The notes under the pieces were generated by a model. The model saw only the letters and a list, made by a program, of their open reading frames with translations, was not told the origin of the DNA and made no database searches. Made by a program: the position numbers and the translations under genes. From an uncultured Porphyromonadaceae bacterium (GTDB lineage Bacteria; Bacteroidota; Bacteroidia; Bacteroidales; Muribaculaceae): a stretch of 9,148 bases of DNA. The stretch covers positions 1 through 9,148 of the forward strand of contig CAMWKC010000072.1 of NCBI GenBank assembly GCA_947174735.1, given 5' to 3'. Within the stretch, counting starts at the first letter, position 1; every line of letters starts with the position of its first letter. Positions 1-6,753 of this stretch are shown here, piece by piece.

Positions 1-510
1 CCTTATGACACAGAGACAAAGTCTATTGCTTTTGGCAGTAATACAACTCCCGATATACAAACTCCACGTCGGCAGCGTCTGATAACCTATATGTTGCTTC
101 TGCTCTTACCGGCTATAAATCTCAGCAGTATGACCCGTAGCCGTATGCGCCATCGTGTGGCTGAGATAGGAGTAAGACGCGCTTTCGGCTGCCGTCGAAG
201 TCGGATAGTATGGCAATTGCTATGTGAGAATTTCTTTATCACTTTAGCAGGCGGAATAGTAGGTTTGGGGCTTAGTATGATATTTATATTATTTATAAGT
301 AATTATTTTGTCAATTATACTGGTGATTTTTTTATAGATAATTTTGACCAGACTGTTACTACTCCTACTTTTGAGATGCTGTTTAATTGGGATTCTTTTG
401 GATTTGCATTGCTACTTTGTTTCATACTGAATCTGCTAAGTGCCGGCATACCGGCATGGAAAGCAGCGAGAATAAATCCAGCCCGTGCTCTAAACAGCCG
501 TGGTAAATGA
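1..510 (+). CDS. MacB/FtsX-family ABC transporter permease, C-terminal part (5' end outside window)
   Basis: The frame is open from base 1 to the TAA-type end at 510 (TGA at 508-510), giving 169 residues, so the start lies upstream of the window. The visible part holds the C-terminal membrane region of an FtsX/MacB permease: a hydrophobic stretch at about residues 28-42 leading into 'LLPAINLSSM', the family's cytoplasmic signature EIGVRR at 55-60 followed by AFG, a long membrane segment at about 78-102, and a last one at about 131-150. It ends in the typical 'PAWKAARINPARAL' tail. Such permeases pair with a separate ATPase in the inner membrane and move lipids, peptides or drugs, or drive an envelope protein, without a classical channel. 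No ATP-binding domain is present in this part. The next permease begins 34 bases downstream, so the two probably form a heterodimer or neighbouring half-transporters. Substrate is unknown. Confidence 0.9.
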   Translation, partial: PYDTETKSIAFGSNTTPDIQTPRRQRLITYMLLLLLPAINLSSMTRSRMRHRVAEIGVRRAFGCRRSRIVWQLLCENFFITLAGGIVGLGLSMIFILFISNYFVNYTGDFFIDNFDQTVTTPTFEMLFNWDSFGFALLLCFILNLLSAGIPAWKAARINPARALNSRGK

Positions 511-544
511 TACCGGAAAAAAGTAATCTGAAAAAGTAAAGACA

Positions 545-1828
545 ATGAAAAGAGCATTATTAAAACAGATAGGCAATGAATGGCGTGATAATATATGGCT
601 TATTATCGAATTGACTATAGTAACCATAGTAATCTGGTTTCTTATAGGGACTATATCACCAAAGTTACATGCCTTATTTCAACCTATGGGTATAGCAAAC
701 GATTATGAAAATGTTTATATTGCTTCAATAAAATGGATACCCGAAGAAAGTCCGGAGTTCACTGATTTCGGTGAAGATGACAATCATAATAATCTACAGG
801 ATCTCAGATATATTCTCAGTCAGTTGCGTGGTAAACCTTATGTTGAAGCTGTCGGAGTGCATAAAAACGGACTTCCTTTCTTCTTTTCCGCTTTTAATAC
901 TGCCTATCGTGCTGCAGGGAGCGAAGATAGCATTGGCTACAGTACTAACCAACGTCTTATGTCTACCGGTATGGTAAAGGTATTAGGTCTGCAAAGTCTT
1001 GAAGGACTATCTACCGAACAACTTACAGAAATATTGGAAAAAGGTGAAGTATTAATATCTAACCATCTTATATATGAATATACAGGCCGTAACCCGGCTG
1101 AGCTGGTTGGTAAACAATTGGAGAGTTTATATAATCGTGAAAACGAAGAACCGAAACTGACTCCGCGTGTAGGTGCACTTATACGTGCAATACCCCGTAG
1201 CGAGTTTGAATCTATGAATGTAGGTACTACAATATTACCTCTTGACGAAAATAATGATGAAGCACTTCAAGGCGCATGGGATGTAGCCATACGTGTCAAA
1301 TCGGGTATGGGACGTATGCTTGAAGAGGATTTTCGTAATGACATTTCTCTCAGTCGGCTACGTAACGCACGTCTGACGGAATTGCATACACTTGCACAGC
1401 AGCGCTATATAACCCAATATATCCCTACAGTAGAATTACGTCTGTATATATCCGGTATATGCTTTATGATTTTTATTATATTTCTCGGATTGTTGGGTAC
1501 GTTCTGGTTCCGTGTGCAGCAGCGTACAGGCGAGATTGCTTTGCGTAAAGTTACCGGTGCGACATCAGGTGATATAGTACGACGTCTTATCGGTGAAGTA
1601 TTTGTACTCTTTGCTATAGCTGTAATAATAGCAACTGTGATTACTGTAATTCTTGTCAGAAGTTCAGTTATACCTGTCTATATGGAATACGGATATTGGA
1701 AACAGTCTGTACTTACACCGACAATAGGAACATTATTAATCATGAGCATTGCTGTAATGCTTGGTGTATGGTTTCCGGCCTATCGTGCTATGCGTGTGCA
1801 GCCTGCCATAGCACTTAAGGAAGAATAA
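545..1828 (+). CDS. MacB-like ABC transporter permease with large periplasmic domain
   Basis: This 427-residue protein has the four-helix plan of MacB-type permeases: a first membrane helix at about 17-36, a periplasmic domain of roughly 260 residues, then helices at about 299-322, 350-371 and 394-412. The cytoplasmic loop after helix 2 carries the FtsX-type signature 'RTGEIALRKVTGA' (about 327-339). The C-terminus 'FPAYRAMRVQPAIALKEE' is the usual amphipathic end of the family. There is no fused ATP-binding domain, unlike E. coli MacB, so a separate ATPase is expected and is not in the window. The ATG at 545 is chosen because the protein then starts just before the cytoplasmic N-tail and helix 1; no clear Shine-Dalgarno site is visible, which is normal in this phylum. 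It lies 34 bases after the first permease and 35 bases before the best start of the TolC-like gene, consistent with one operon. Function as an export-complex subunit is inferred; the substrate cannot be told. Confidence 0.9.
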   Translation: MKRALLKQIGNEWRDNIWLIIELTIVTIVIWFLIGTISPKLHALFQPMGIANDYENVYIASIKWIPEESPEFTDFGEDDNHNNLQDLRYILSQLRGKPYVEAVGVHKNGLPFFFSAFNTAYRAAGSEDSIGYSTNQRLMSTGMVKVLGLQSLEGLSTEQLTEILEKGEVLISNHLIYEYTGRNPAELVGKQLESLYNRENEEPKLTPRVGALIRAIPRSEFESMNVGTTILPLDENNDEALQGAWDVAIRVKSGMGRMLEEDFRNDISLSRLRNARLTELHTLAQQRYITQYIPTVELRLYISGICFMIFIIFLGLLGTFWFRVQQRTGEIALRKVTGATSGDIVRRLIGEVFVLFAIAVIIATVITVILVRSSVIPVYMEYGYWKQSVLTPTIGTLLIMSIAVMLGVWFPAYRAMRVQPAIALKEE

Positions 1829-1830
1829 TA

Positions 1831-1845
1831 CAGTTGGAGCAACTG
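1831..1845 (+). other. Short perfect hairpin in the permease-tolC gap
   Basis: CAGTTG (1831-1836) and CAACTG (1840-1845) are perfect inverted repeats separated by GAG. They sit between the permease stop codon (1826-1828) and the ATG at 1864 and are followed by an A/T-rich leader. There is no T-run, so an intrinsic terminator is unlikely. In RNA the hairpin could mark a processing site or shape initiation of the downstream gene. A 6-bp stem can occur by chance, so a function is only suggested. Confidence 0.4.
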
Positions 1846-1863
1846 CAAAATTATATTAATACT

Positions 1864-3345
1864 ATGAGAACACGCAATCTCATACTTCAAATCTCGGCAG
1901 TAATACTGTTGTTTGGCTTTGGTAAGTCAGAGGGTCAGCTACGGCTGACCCTCGCTGACGCCATAGCACGTGCCCGTACAGGCAGTGTAGACGCTGCCGT
2001 AGCTCTCGATGAGCTGCGTACCAGTTATTGGGAGTACCGTACCTATCGTGCCGAACTGTTGCCGGAACTTACGCTGACCGGTACGATACCTTCATACCAT
2101 AAGCAATACAGTCCGTATATGAACGCAGATGGTAGTTATTCTTTTGTAGCCAATAATTATCTTGAAGTCAATGGCGGTCTGTCATTGTCACAGCGTATCT
2201 GGCCTACCGGCGGTACGTTGTCTGTCAATACATCAGCCGACTGGCTACGTCAGCTTAGCGGCGACAGTTATAACCGATATATGAGTATACCTGTGGCACT
2301 CACGCTTCAGCAGCCTGTATTCGGTGTCAATACTATAAAATGGGACCGCCGGATTGAACCAGTACGTTATTCTGAAGCTAAGGCAGCTTTTCTGAGTGCT
2401 ACCGAAGATGTCGCTATACAGGTGACGGGACTTTATTTCGCACTGCTTATGGCGCGCGAAAACCGTGATATAGCCTGTCAGAATCTTGCCAACGCCGAGA
2501 AGCTGTATGAAGTAGCTGTAGAAAAACGTAATATGGGCCAGATAAGCCGTAATGACCTGTTGCAGATGGAACTTAATGTACTTAATGCACAGTCGGAACT
2601 GACTGATCGCGAAAGTAATCTGCGCAGTGCTGTATTTCAGTTATGTGCCTTCCTTGATATTGACAGCGATACCGATATCGAGCCTGAAATACCCGACAGG
2701 GTTCCTAATGTAGAGATAGGTTTTGCCGAAGCTTTGGAGAAAGCCCTTGCCAATAACAAATTCGCCAAGAATCAATTGCGTCTACAACTTGAGGCCGATT
2801 ATGCCGTAGCCAAGGCCAAAGGTGATTTGCGCCAGATAGAACTGTTTGCACAGATAGGTTTTACAGGTACGGCTTCACATTTCGGCGATGCGTATCGTGG
2901 GCTGCGTGATAATCAGGTGTTGGAAATCGGTATCAATATTCCGCTTATAGATTGGGGCAAACGCTGTGGACGTGTGAAAGTAGCCGAAAGTAACCGTAAT
3001 GTTACCGCAAGTCGTCTGCGTCAGGAGTCAATGCGTTTCAGTCAGGAATTGTTCCTGCTTGTCGAACGCTATGGTAATCAGCGCCGCCAGCTCGAACTTT
3101 CAGCACGTGCCGACACAATAGCAGCTCAACGTTATGCCACTAATGTCGAAACCTATATGATAGGTCGTTTGTCAACACTCGACCTTAATGATTCACGGGT
3201 TAAGAAAGACGAGTCACGCCGTGAATATGTTAACGAACTGTATCTTTACTGGCTTTATCACTATCAGCTACGTAGCCTTACACTTTGGGATTTCGCCCGC
3301 GGATGTAATATAGACGCCGATATAGAAGCGCTGGTACAACAATAA
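1864..3345 (+). CDS. TolC-family outer-membrane efflux protein
   Basis: From the ATG at 1864 this is a 493-residue protein in the normal size range for TolC/OprM relatives. It starts with a plausible Sec signal peptide: Arg at positions 2 and 4, a hydrophobic core at about 6-19, and a possible cleavage after Gly24 (S-E-G|Q). No lipobox cysteine is present, so it is TolC-like rather than a lipoprotein of OprM type. Two outer-membrane-factor repeats follow, each with long polar helices: 'LTLADAIARAR' opens the first and 'FAEALEKALANNK' the second, and 'INIPLIDWGKRCGRV' is the usual strand-turn-helix near the end of repeat two. TolC proteins trimerise into a channel through the outer membrane and periplasm and dock to a periplasmic adaptor. 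The neighbouring MacB-like permeases suggest a tripartite ABC exporter. An in-frame TTG at 1834 would add ten residues, but it lies inside a hairpin and would bury the signal peptide, so the ATG is preferred. A strong hairpin covers codons 23-30. Confidence 0.92.
   Translation: MRTRNLILQISAVILLFGFGKSEGQLRLTLADAIARARTGSVDAAVALDELRTSYWEYRTYRAELLPELTLTGTIPSYHKQYSPYMNADGSYSFVANNYLEVNGGLSLSQRIWPTGGTLSVNTSADWLRQLSGDSYNRYMSIPVALTLQQPVFGVNTIKWDRRIEPVRYSEAKAAFLSATEDVAIQVTGLYFALLMARENRDIACQNLANAEKLYEVAVEKRNMGQISRNDLLQMELNVLNAQSELTDRESNLRSAVFQLCAFLDIDSDTDIEPEIPDRVPNVEIGFAEALEKALANNKFAKNQLRLQLEADYAVAKAKGDLRQIELFAQIGFTGTASHFGDAYRGLRDNQVLEIGINIPLIDWGKRCGRVKVAESNRNVTASRLRQESMRFSQELFLLVERYGNQRRQLELSARADTIAAQRYATNVETYMIGRLSTLDLNDSRVKKDESRREYVNELYLYWLYHYQLRSLTLWDFARGCNIDADIEALVQQ
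1930..1953 (+). other. Perfect 10-bp stem with UACG tetraloop inside tolC-like gene
   Basis: GAGGGTCAGC (1930-1939) and GCTGACCCTC (1944-1953) are exact reverse complements separated by TACG. In RNA this is a ten-pair, GC-rich stem closed by C(UACG)G, a member of the very stable UNCG tetraloop family. It covers exactly eight codons, residues 23-30 of the TolC-like protein, across the predicted signal-peptide cleavage site. No T-run follows, so it is not a standard intrinsic terminator. The repeat is directly visible; any role (ribosome pausing during export, mRNA stability, a protein-binding site) is inference. Confidence 0.75.
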
Positions 3346-3347
3346 AT

Positions 3348-3369
3348 CTGTATAAAAACCTTATATCAG
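3348..3369 (+). other. Weak imperfect hairpin in the tolC-regulator gap
   Basis: CTGTATAA (3348-3355) can pair with TTATA-T-CAG (3361-3369) with one bulged T and a five-base loop. It lies in the 46-base gap between the TolC-like gene and the response regulator. The stem is A/T-rich and is followed by A residues rather than T on the plus strand, so it is not a convincing terminator. It may be chance in an A/T-rich spacer, or an mRNA processing signal that separates exporter and regulator messages. Confidence 0.2.
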
Positions 3370-3391
3370 TAAAAAAGATTAAATTTGTAAT

Positions 3392-4717
3392 ATGATTTTA
3401 ATAGTTGACGATGACCGTTCGGTACGTTCGAGTATAGGTCTTGTACTGCGTCGTGCAGGATACGACACAGAAAGCGCAGCCACCCCTGACGAAGCACTTG
3501 AAATCATGCGGCGACAGACTCCGCAGCTTATCATAATGGATATGAATTTCAGTCGTACAACAACCGGTGAGGAAGGTCTGCATCTCCTTCGACAGTCACG
3601 GATATTATTACCCGATGTTCCTGTAATACTGCTTACAGCCTGGGGAAGTATACAGTTGGCTGTGGAAGGTATGAAAGCCGGTGCCTTTGATTTTATGACC
3701 AAGCCATGGAATAATCATGTACTTTTACAACAGGTTGCCACAGCTTTGAGTCTGGGTACAAACAATAAAGAATCAGAGGAAGCCAATACCGGCTTTGACC
3801 GTAACGGTATAATAGGCAGTAGCGGTACGTTGCGAACAGTTCTCGATATGGCTGAGCGTGTGGCTCCGACAGATGCACCTGTACTGATACTTGGTGAGAA
3901 CGGTACGGGAAAAGAACTTATAGCACAGGCTATACACCGAAACAGCCGTCGTGCAGCAGGACCGTTAGTAACGGTCAATATAGGCGGTGTGCCGGCGCCT
4001 CTGTTTGAGAGTGAGATGTTCGGTTACGCAAAAGGGGCTTTTACAGGTGCCGTAAGTGACCGTCGCGGGCGTTTCGAGGAGGCTGACAAGGGAACAATTT
4101 TTCTTGATGAAATAGGAGACCTTGACCAAACTTCACAGGTGAAACTGCTTCGTGTACTGCAACAGCATACTTTCGAACGCCTTGGCGAGAATCTGACACG
4201 TAAAGTAGATTTGCGCGTGGTCTGCGCTACCAATGCTGATCTGCCCGCTCTTGTAGCAGCAGGGAAATGGCGTGAAGACCTGTTTTACCGTATCAATCTT
4301 GTCACATTACGTCTGCCGCCGCTACGCGAACGCCGTGAAGATATTGCACCGTTAGTATATCATTTTCTGCGTGAGGCTGCTTTACGTGACGGTCAACCGG
4401 TACCTGAAATATCGGCTGAAGCACTCAGACTACTTGAAAAACTGCCATATCCCGGAAATATACGTGAACTGCGTAATATAATCGAGAGTGCGTATATACT
4501 CGGCAGAGGTACACGTATCGAAGTATCGGCTTTATCCGGAGTTGCAGACCGGGCTGAGATTCCGGTCAGCGGTAGGACCTTAGCCGATATGGAACGTCAG
4601 GCCATAACCGATGCTCTCGCACGCTACGGTGGCAACCTCTCCAAAGTTGCTCTTGTGTTAGGTATCACACGTCAGGCTTTGTATCGACGTATGGAGAAAT
4701 TCGGTATTGTACCATGA
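3392..4717 (+). CDS. Sigma-54-dependent response regulator, NtrC family
   Basis: This 441-residue protein has the full three-domain plan of an NtrC-type activator. The receiver domain (1 to about 120) has the acidic pocket D6-D8, phospho-acceptor D50, T82 and K104. The AAA+ domain (about 138-375) has Walker A GENGTGKE at 168-175, the sigma-54 contact loop GAFTGA at 215-220, Walker B 'GTIFLDE' at 234-240, an FYRIN segment at 298-302 and 'YPGNIREL' (sensor II region) at 353-360. A Fis-type helix-turn-helix occupies about 395-441, ending 'GITRQALYRRMEKFGI'. All key residues for ATP hydrolysis and sigma-54 activation are intact, so it should open promoters of RNA polymerase with RpoN when phosphorylated. 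An in-frame stop at 3389-3391 fixes the ATG at 3392. The kinase gene starts inside its stop codon (ATGA), so the two are almost certainly cognate partners. The likely target is the exporter operon, whose promoter would lie upstream of the window. Confidence 0.96.
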   Translation: MILIVDDDRSVRSSIGLVLRRAGYDTESAATPDEALEIMRRQTPQLIIMDMNFSRTTTGEEGLHLLRQSRILLPDVPVILLTAWGSIQLAVEGMKAGAFDFMTKPWNNHVLLQQVATALSLGTNNKESEEANTGFDRNGIIGSSGTLRTVLDMAERVAPTDAPVLILGENGTGKELIAQAIHRNSRRAAGPLVTVNIGGVPAPLFESEMFGYAKGAFTGAVSDRRGRFEEADKGTIFLDEIGDLDQTSQVKLLRVLQQHTFERLGENLTRKVDLRVVCATNADLPALVAAGKWREDLFYRINLVTLRLPPLRERREDIAPLVYHFLREAALRDGQPVPEISAEALRLLEKLPYPGNIRELRNIIESAYILGRGTRIEVSALSGVADRAEIPVSGRTLADMERQAITDALARYGGNLSKVALVLGITRQALYRRMEKFGIVP

Positions 4718-6039
4718 CACGCGACACAGCTTTTGTACTGCTTATAATCTCAGTGGGACTGCTGAGCTATTGCGCTTTGTGGTTTGCGACAGTACCGGTA
4801 TGGCTTACCTGGAGTTCGGTCTTTATGTGCGGACTAAGTATAGGCGCTCTGTGGTATAGTGTGATACGTCCGGCCCGTGTGGTGCGTAACGGTATGGATC
4901 TGCTCAGAGCACAGGAGTATAACAATCGTCTGGTCCGTGTAGGCCAGCGTGACGCCGACCGTATAGCCGAACTATTCAATAAACTTATGGACCGGTTGCA
5001 CCGTGAACACATACGTAAACGCGAACAGGATAAACTTCTGTCTCTGCTTATAGACGCCTCGCCTATGGGTATGGCTATGATGGATTTTGACGGACATATC
5101 ACAATGGTAAACCGAACTTTCTTACAGATGATGAATATGTCTCATAATACAAATCTTGCCGGACTTACCTTACAGGAACTCGACAACGAGTTAGGACAAG
5201 CTATAGCGTCTGTGGCTGAAGGCAAGAACATGACGGTACGTTTAGGTGATGTCAGAGTCTACAGAATATATAGGCTATGGTTTATGGATTCAGGATTCAG
5301 ACGTCCGTTTATACTGGTTGAAAGTGTTACTGATGAGGTTATAAGAGCTGAACGTGGAGCATACGAAAAAGTAATACGGCTTATTTCTCACGAGGTCAAC
5401 AATACTATGGGAGGATTAGGTTCAGTACTTGAACTGTTGGGAGAAATACATGCTAACGATAAAGACATCGGAGAAACAATAACAAGTTGTCGCGAGCGTT
5501 GTCTCGGACTGACTGAATTCATAGGTTCGTATGCTGATGTGGTACGCCTTCCGGAACCTGATTTTGTCCAATGCAGCCTGAGTGCCGAGACAGAACGTCT
5601 GCGCCCGTTTCTTGATACTATAATACCGCCGTCAGTAACCCTTGAACTGATACACGACGACGGTAAAGATATTATACAGGCTGACCGTGTGATGTTTGAG
5701 CAAGTAATAGTCAACGTGGTCAAGAATGCGTATGAAGCTATAACACAGAGTAAAAAAGGTAATAAGATTACAATACGCACTGTAGGAGGAAATGAAAGAC
5801 GACTTGAAATTACTGATAACGGCCAAGGCATTACACCGGAAGTAACTCAACGCCTTTTCACACCTTTTTTCTCGACTAAACCTGAAGGCCAGGGCTTGGG
5901 TCTGACACTTGTTGCGGAAATATTACGTCGCCACAACTGCACATTTTCGCTACGAACACATCCGGACGGACTTACAGTATTCACAATATTATTTCCTACC
6001 CACTTCACCATTAAGCCACGCATCGATAAGCCTGCGTGA
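4714..6039 (+). CDS. PAS-containing sensor histidine kinase with short-loop two-helix membrane anchor
   Basis: This 441-residue kinase starts with two membrane helices (about 6-25 and 30-51) separated by only about four residues, so almost nothing projects into the periplasm. A HAMP-like linker (about 52-105) and a PAS domain (about 108-205, 'LIDASPMGMAMMDFDGHI') follow. The dimerisation/phospho-acceptor helix holds H226 in 'LISHEVNNTMGG'. The ATPase domain has an N box (N334 and N338), G1 DNGQG at 368-372, F box 'TPFFSTK' at 383-389 and G2 GQGLGL at 392-397. It should autophosphorylate H226 and pass the phosphate to D50 of the regulator, with which it overlaps by four bases. The usual conserved Pro after the H-box Asn is Thr here. 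The domain normally ends near 'FTILFP' (423-428); the last 13 residues lie over the 3' end of nudC on the other strand. The signal is unknown; the anchor suggests sensing within the membrane, through a partner protein or in the cytoplasm. Confidence 0.94.
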   Translation: MTRDTAFVLLIISVGLLSYCALWFATVPVWLTWSSVFMCGLSIGALWYSVIRPARVVRNGMDLLRAQEYNNRLVRVGQRDADRIAELFNKLMDRLHREHIRKREQDKLLSLLIDASPMGMAMMDFDGHITMVNRTFLQMMNMSHNTNLAGLTLQELDNELGQAIASVAEGKNMTVRLGDVRVYRIYRLWFMDSGFRRPFILVESVTDEVIRAERGAYEKVIRLISHEVNNTMGGLGSVLELLGEIHANDKDIGETITSCRERCLGLTEFIGSYADVVRLPEPDFVQCSLSAETERLRPFLDTIIPPSVTLELIHDDGKDIIQADRVMFEQVIVNVVKNAYEAITQSKKGNKITIRTVGGNERRLEITDNGQGITPEVTQRLFTPFFSTKPEGQGLGLTLVAEILRRHNCTFSLRTHPDGLTVFTILFPTHFTIKPRIDKPA

Positions 6040-6753
6040 TATTGACGGTAGGGTAGGAAGCAGAGGATGAGAATCACGAGTAAAGAAACCTCCATCAGAA
6101 AGTTCACCATCAGCCCAACGCAGTGTGCCTGAAGCGTAGCGGGCCGTGAAGCCTAACATAAGCTGTGAAGGGAAAGGCCACGACTGGCTGCCGAAATAGC
6201 GTATGTCTGTGACTCGTAACGAAGTCTCTTCATAGATTTCGCGAGCTACACATTCTTCGATAGTTTCACCGGTTTCGACAAATCCTGCTACGAGGGCATA
6301 AAAAGGTCGTCGGAATGATTTGGCATGTACCAACAGCGCTTCTTCCCCGCGTGTCACCAGTACAATGATGGCCGGACTTAGCGCCGGAAAAAACTCACGT
6401 CCGCAGACGGGACATAGGCGACTGATGTCGGAAGCTTTCACTAAAGCTGTACCACAGGTACCACAAAAGCAGTTGGTACGCATGAAATGAGCTAATTCAG
6501 CTCCTTTTGCCGCTATATTCCACGATTTTGGGTCAAGTCTTCCCCATGACTCCCTTAATCCTATCCAGAAACCTTCTTTTACATTTTCAGCTGCCTTTTC
6601 GGTAAGTACAGCATATCGCGTTCCTTCTGTCTCGAAATACATTATTTCCGGACTGTTGCAATTATCGGCGTCAAGAACCGGAAAGAACGGGACGTCATTT
6701 TCATCGCAACAGAGAAGTATGTCATTACCACGATATATGAGTGCGCGGGTCAT
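5989..6753 (-). CDS. nudC: NAD(+) diphosphatase / RNA deNADding Nudix hydrolase (NudC type)
   Basis: This 254-residue protein matches NudC in length and layout (E. coli about 257). It has an N-terminal domain, a zinc ribbon with C97, C100, C114 and C117, then the Nudix domain. The Nudix box runs from G157: E163, R171, E172, E175 and E176 of the GX5EX7REUXEEXGU pattern are present, but the Gly near its end is Ser178. The NudC-specific array is SQSWPFP at 189-195 instead of the usual SQPWPFP, and E217 sits where a further catalytic glutamate is expected. The end 'PPSISRRLIDAWL'-like helix (about 236-247) is typical. NudC enzymes hydrolyse NAD(H) to NMN and AMP and remove NAD caps from RNA 5' ends, in the cytoplasm as a Zn-containing dimer. 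The start ATG (6753-6751) overlaps the folK stop in ATGA, so it is probably translated by coupling. Its last 51 bases overlap the kinase gene on the other strand. Confidence 0.93.
   Translation of the reverse strand: MTRALIYRGNDILLCCDENDVPFFPVLDADNCNSPEIMYFETEGTRYAVLTEKAAENVKEGFWIGLRESWGRLDPKSWNIAAKGAELAHFMRTNCFCGTCGTALVKASDISRLCPVCGREFFPALSPAIIVLVTRGEEALLVHAKSFRRPFYALVAGFVETGETIEECVAREIYEETSLRVTDIRYFGSQSWPFPSQLMLGFTARYASGTLRWADGELSDGGFFTRDSHPLLPTLPSISRRLIDAWLNGEVGRK
5993..6059. other. Nested inverted repeats over the convergent gene ends
   Basis: TTCCTACCC (5993-6001) is the exact reverse complement of GGGTAGGAA (6051-6059). Inside the 49-base loop, CACGCA (6017-6022) pairs with TGCGTG (6033-6038) around ten bases. 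The outer repeat spans nearly the whole 51-base overlap of the kinase and nudC frames, and the kinase stop codon (6037-6039) lies in the inner stem. The structure could form on either transcript and might help end both, but neither side has a T-run, so a standard intrinsic terminator is not supported. Confidence 0.4.

Noticed and set aside
511..544. Possible promoter or sigma-54 site between the two permeases
   Set aside because: No GG-N10-GC pair or Bacteroidota -33/-7 pair is visible in the 34 bases; the spacing fits read-through within an operon.
3380..3387. TAAATTTG matching the Bacteroidota -7 promoter element TAnnTTTG, just upstream of the response regulator
   Set aside because: It ends four bases before the ATG, which would put the transcription start at or inside the start codon, and no TTTG-like -33 element lies at the right distance. 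Likely a chance match in an A/T-rich gap.
5388..5831. 147-codon open frame on the minus strand inside the kinase gene
   Set aside because: It overlaps the catalytic domain of a clear histidine kinase and has no recognisable protein features.
6440..6475. Short direct repeat of TACCACA in nudC
   Set aside because: It comes from the duplicated Cys-Gly-Thr codons of the zinc ribbon, so the protein sequence explains it.
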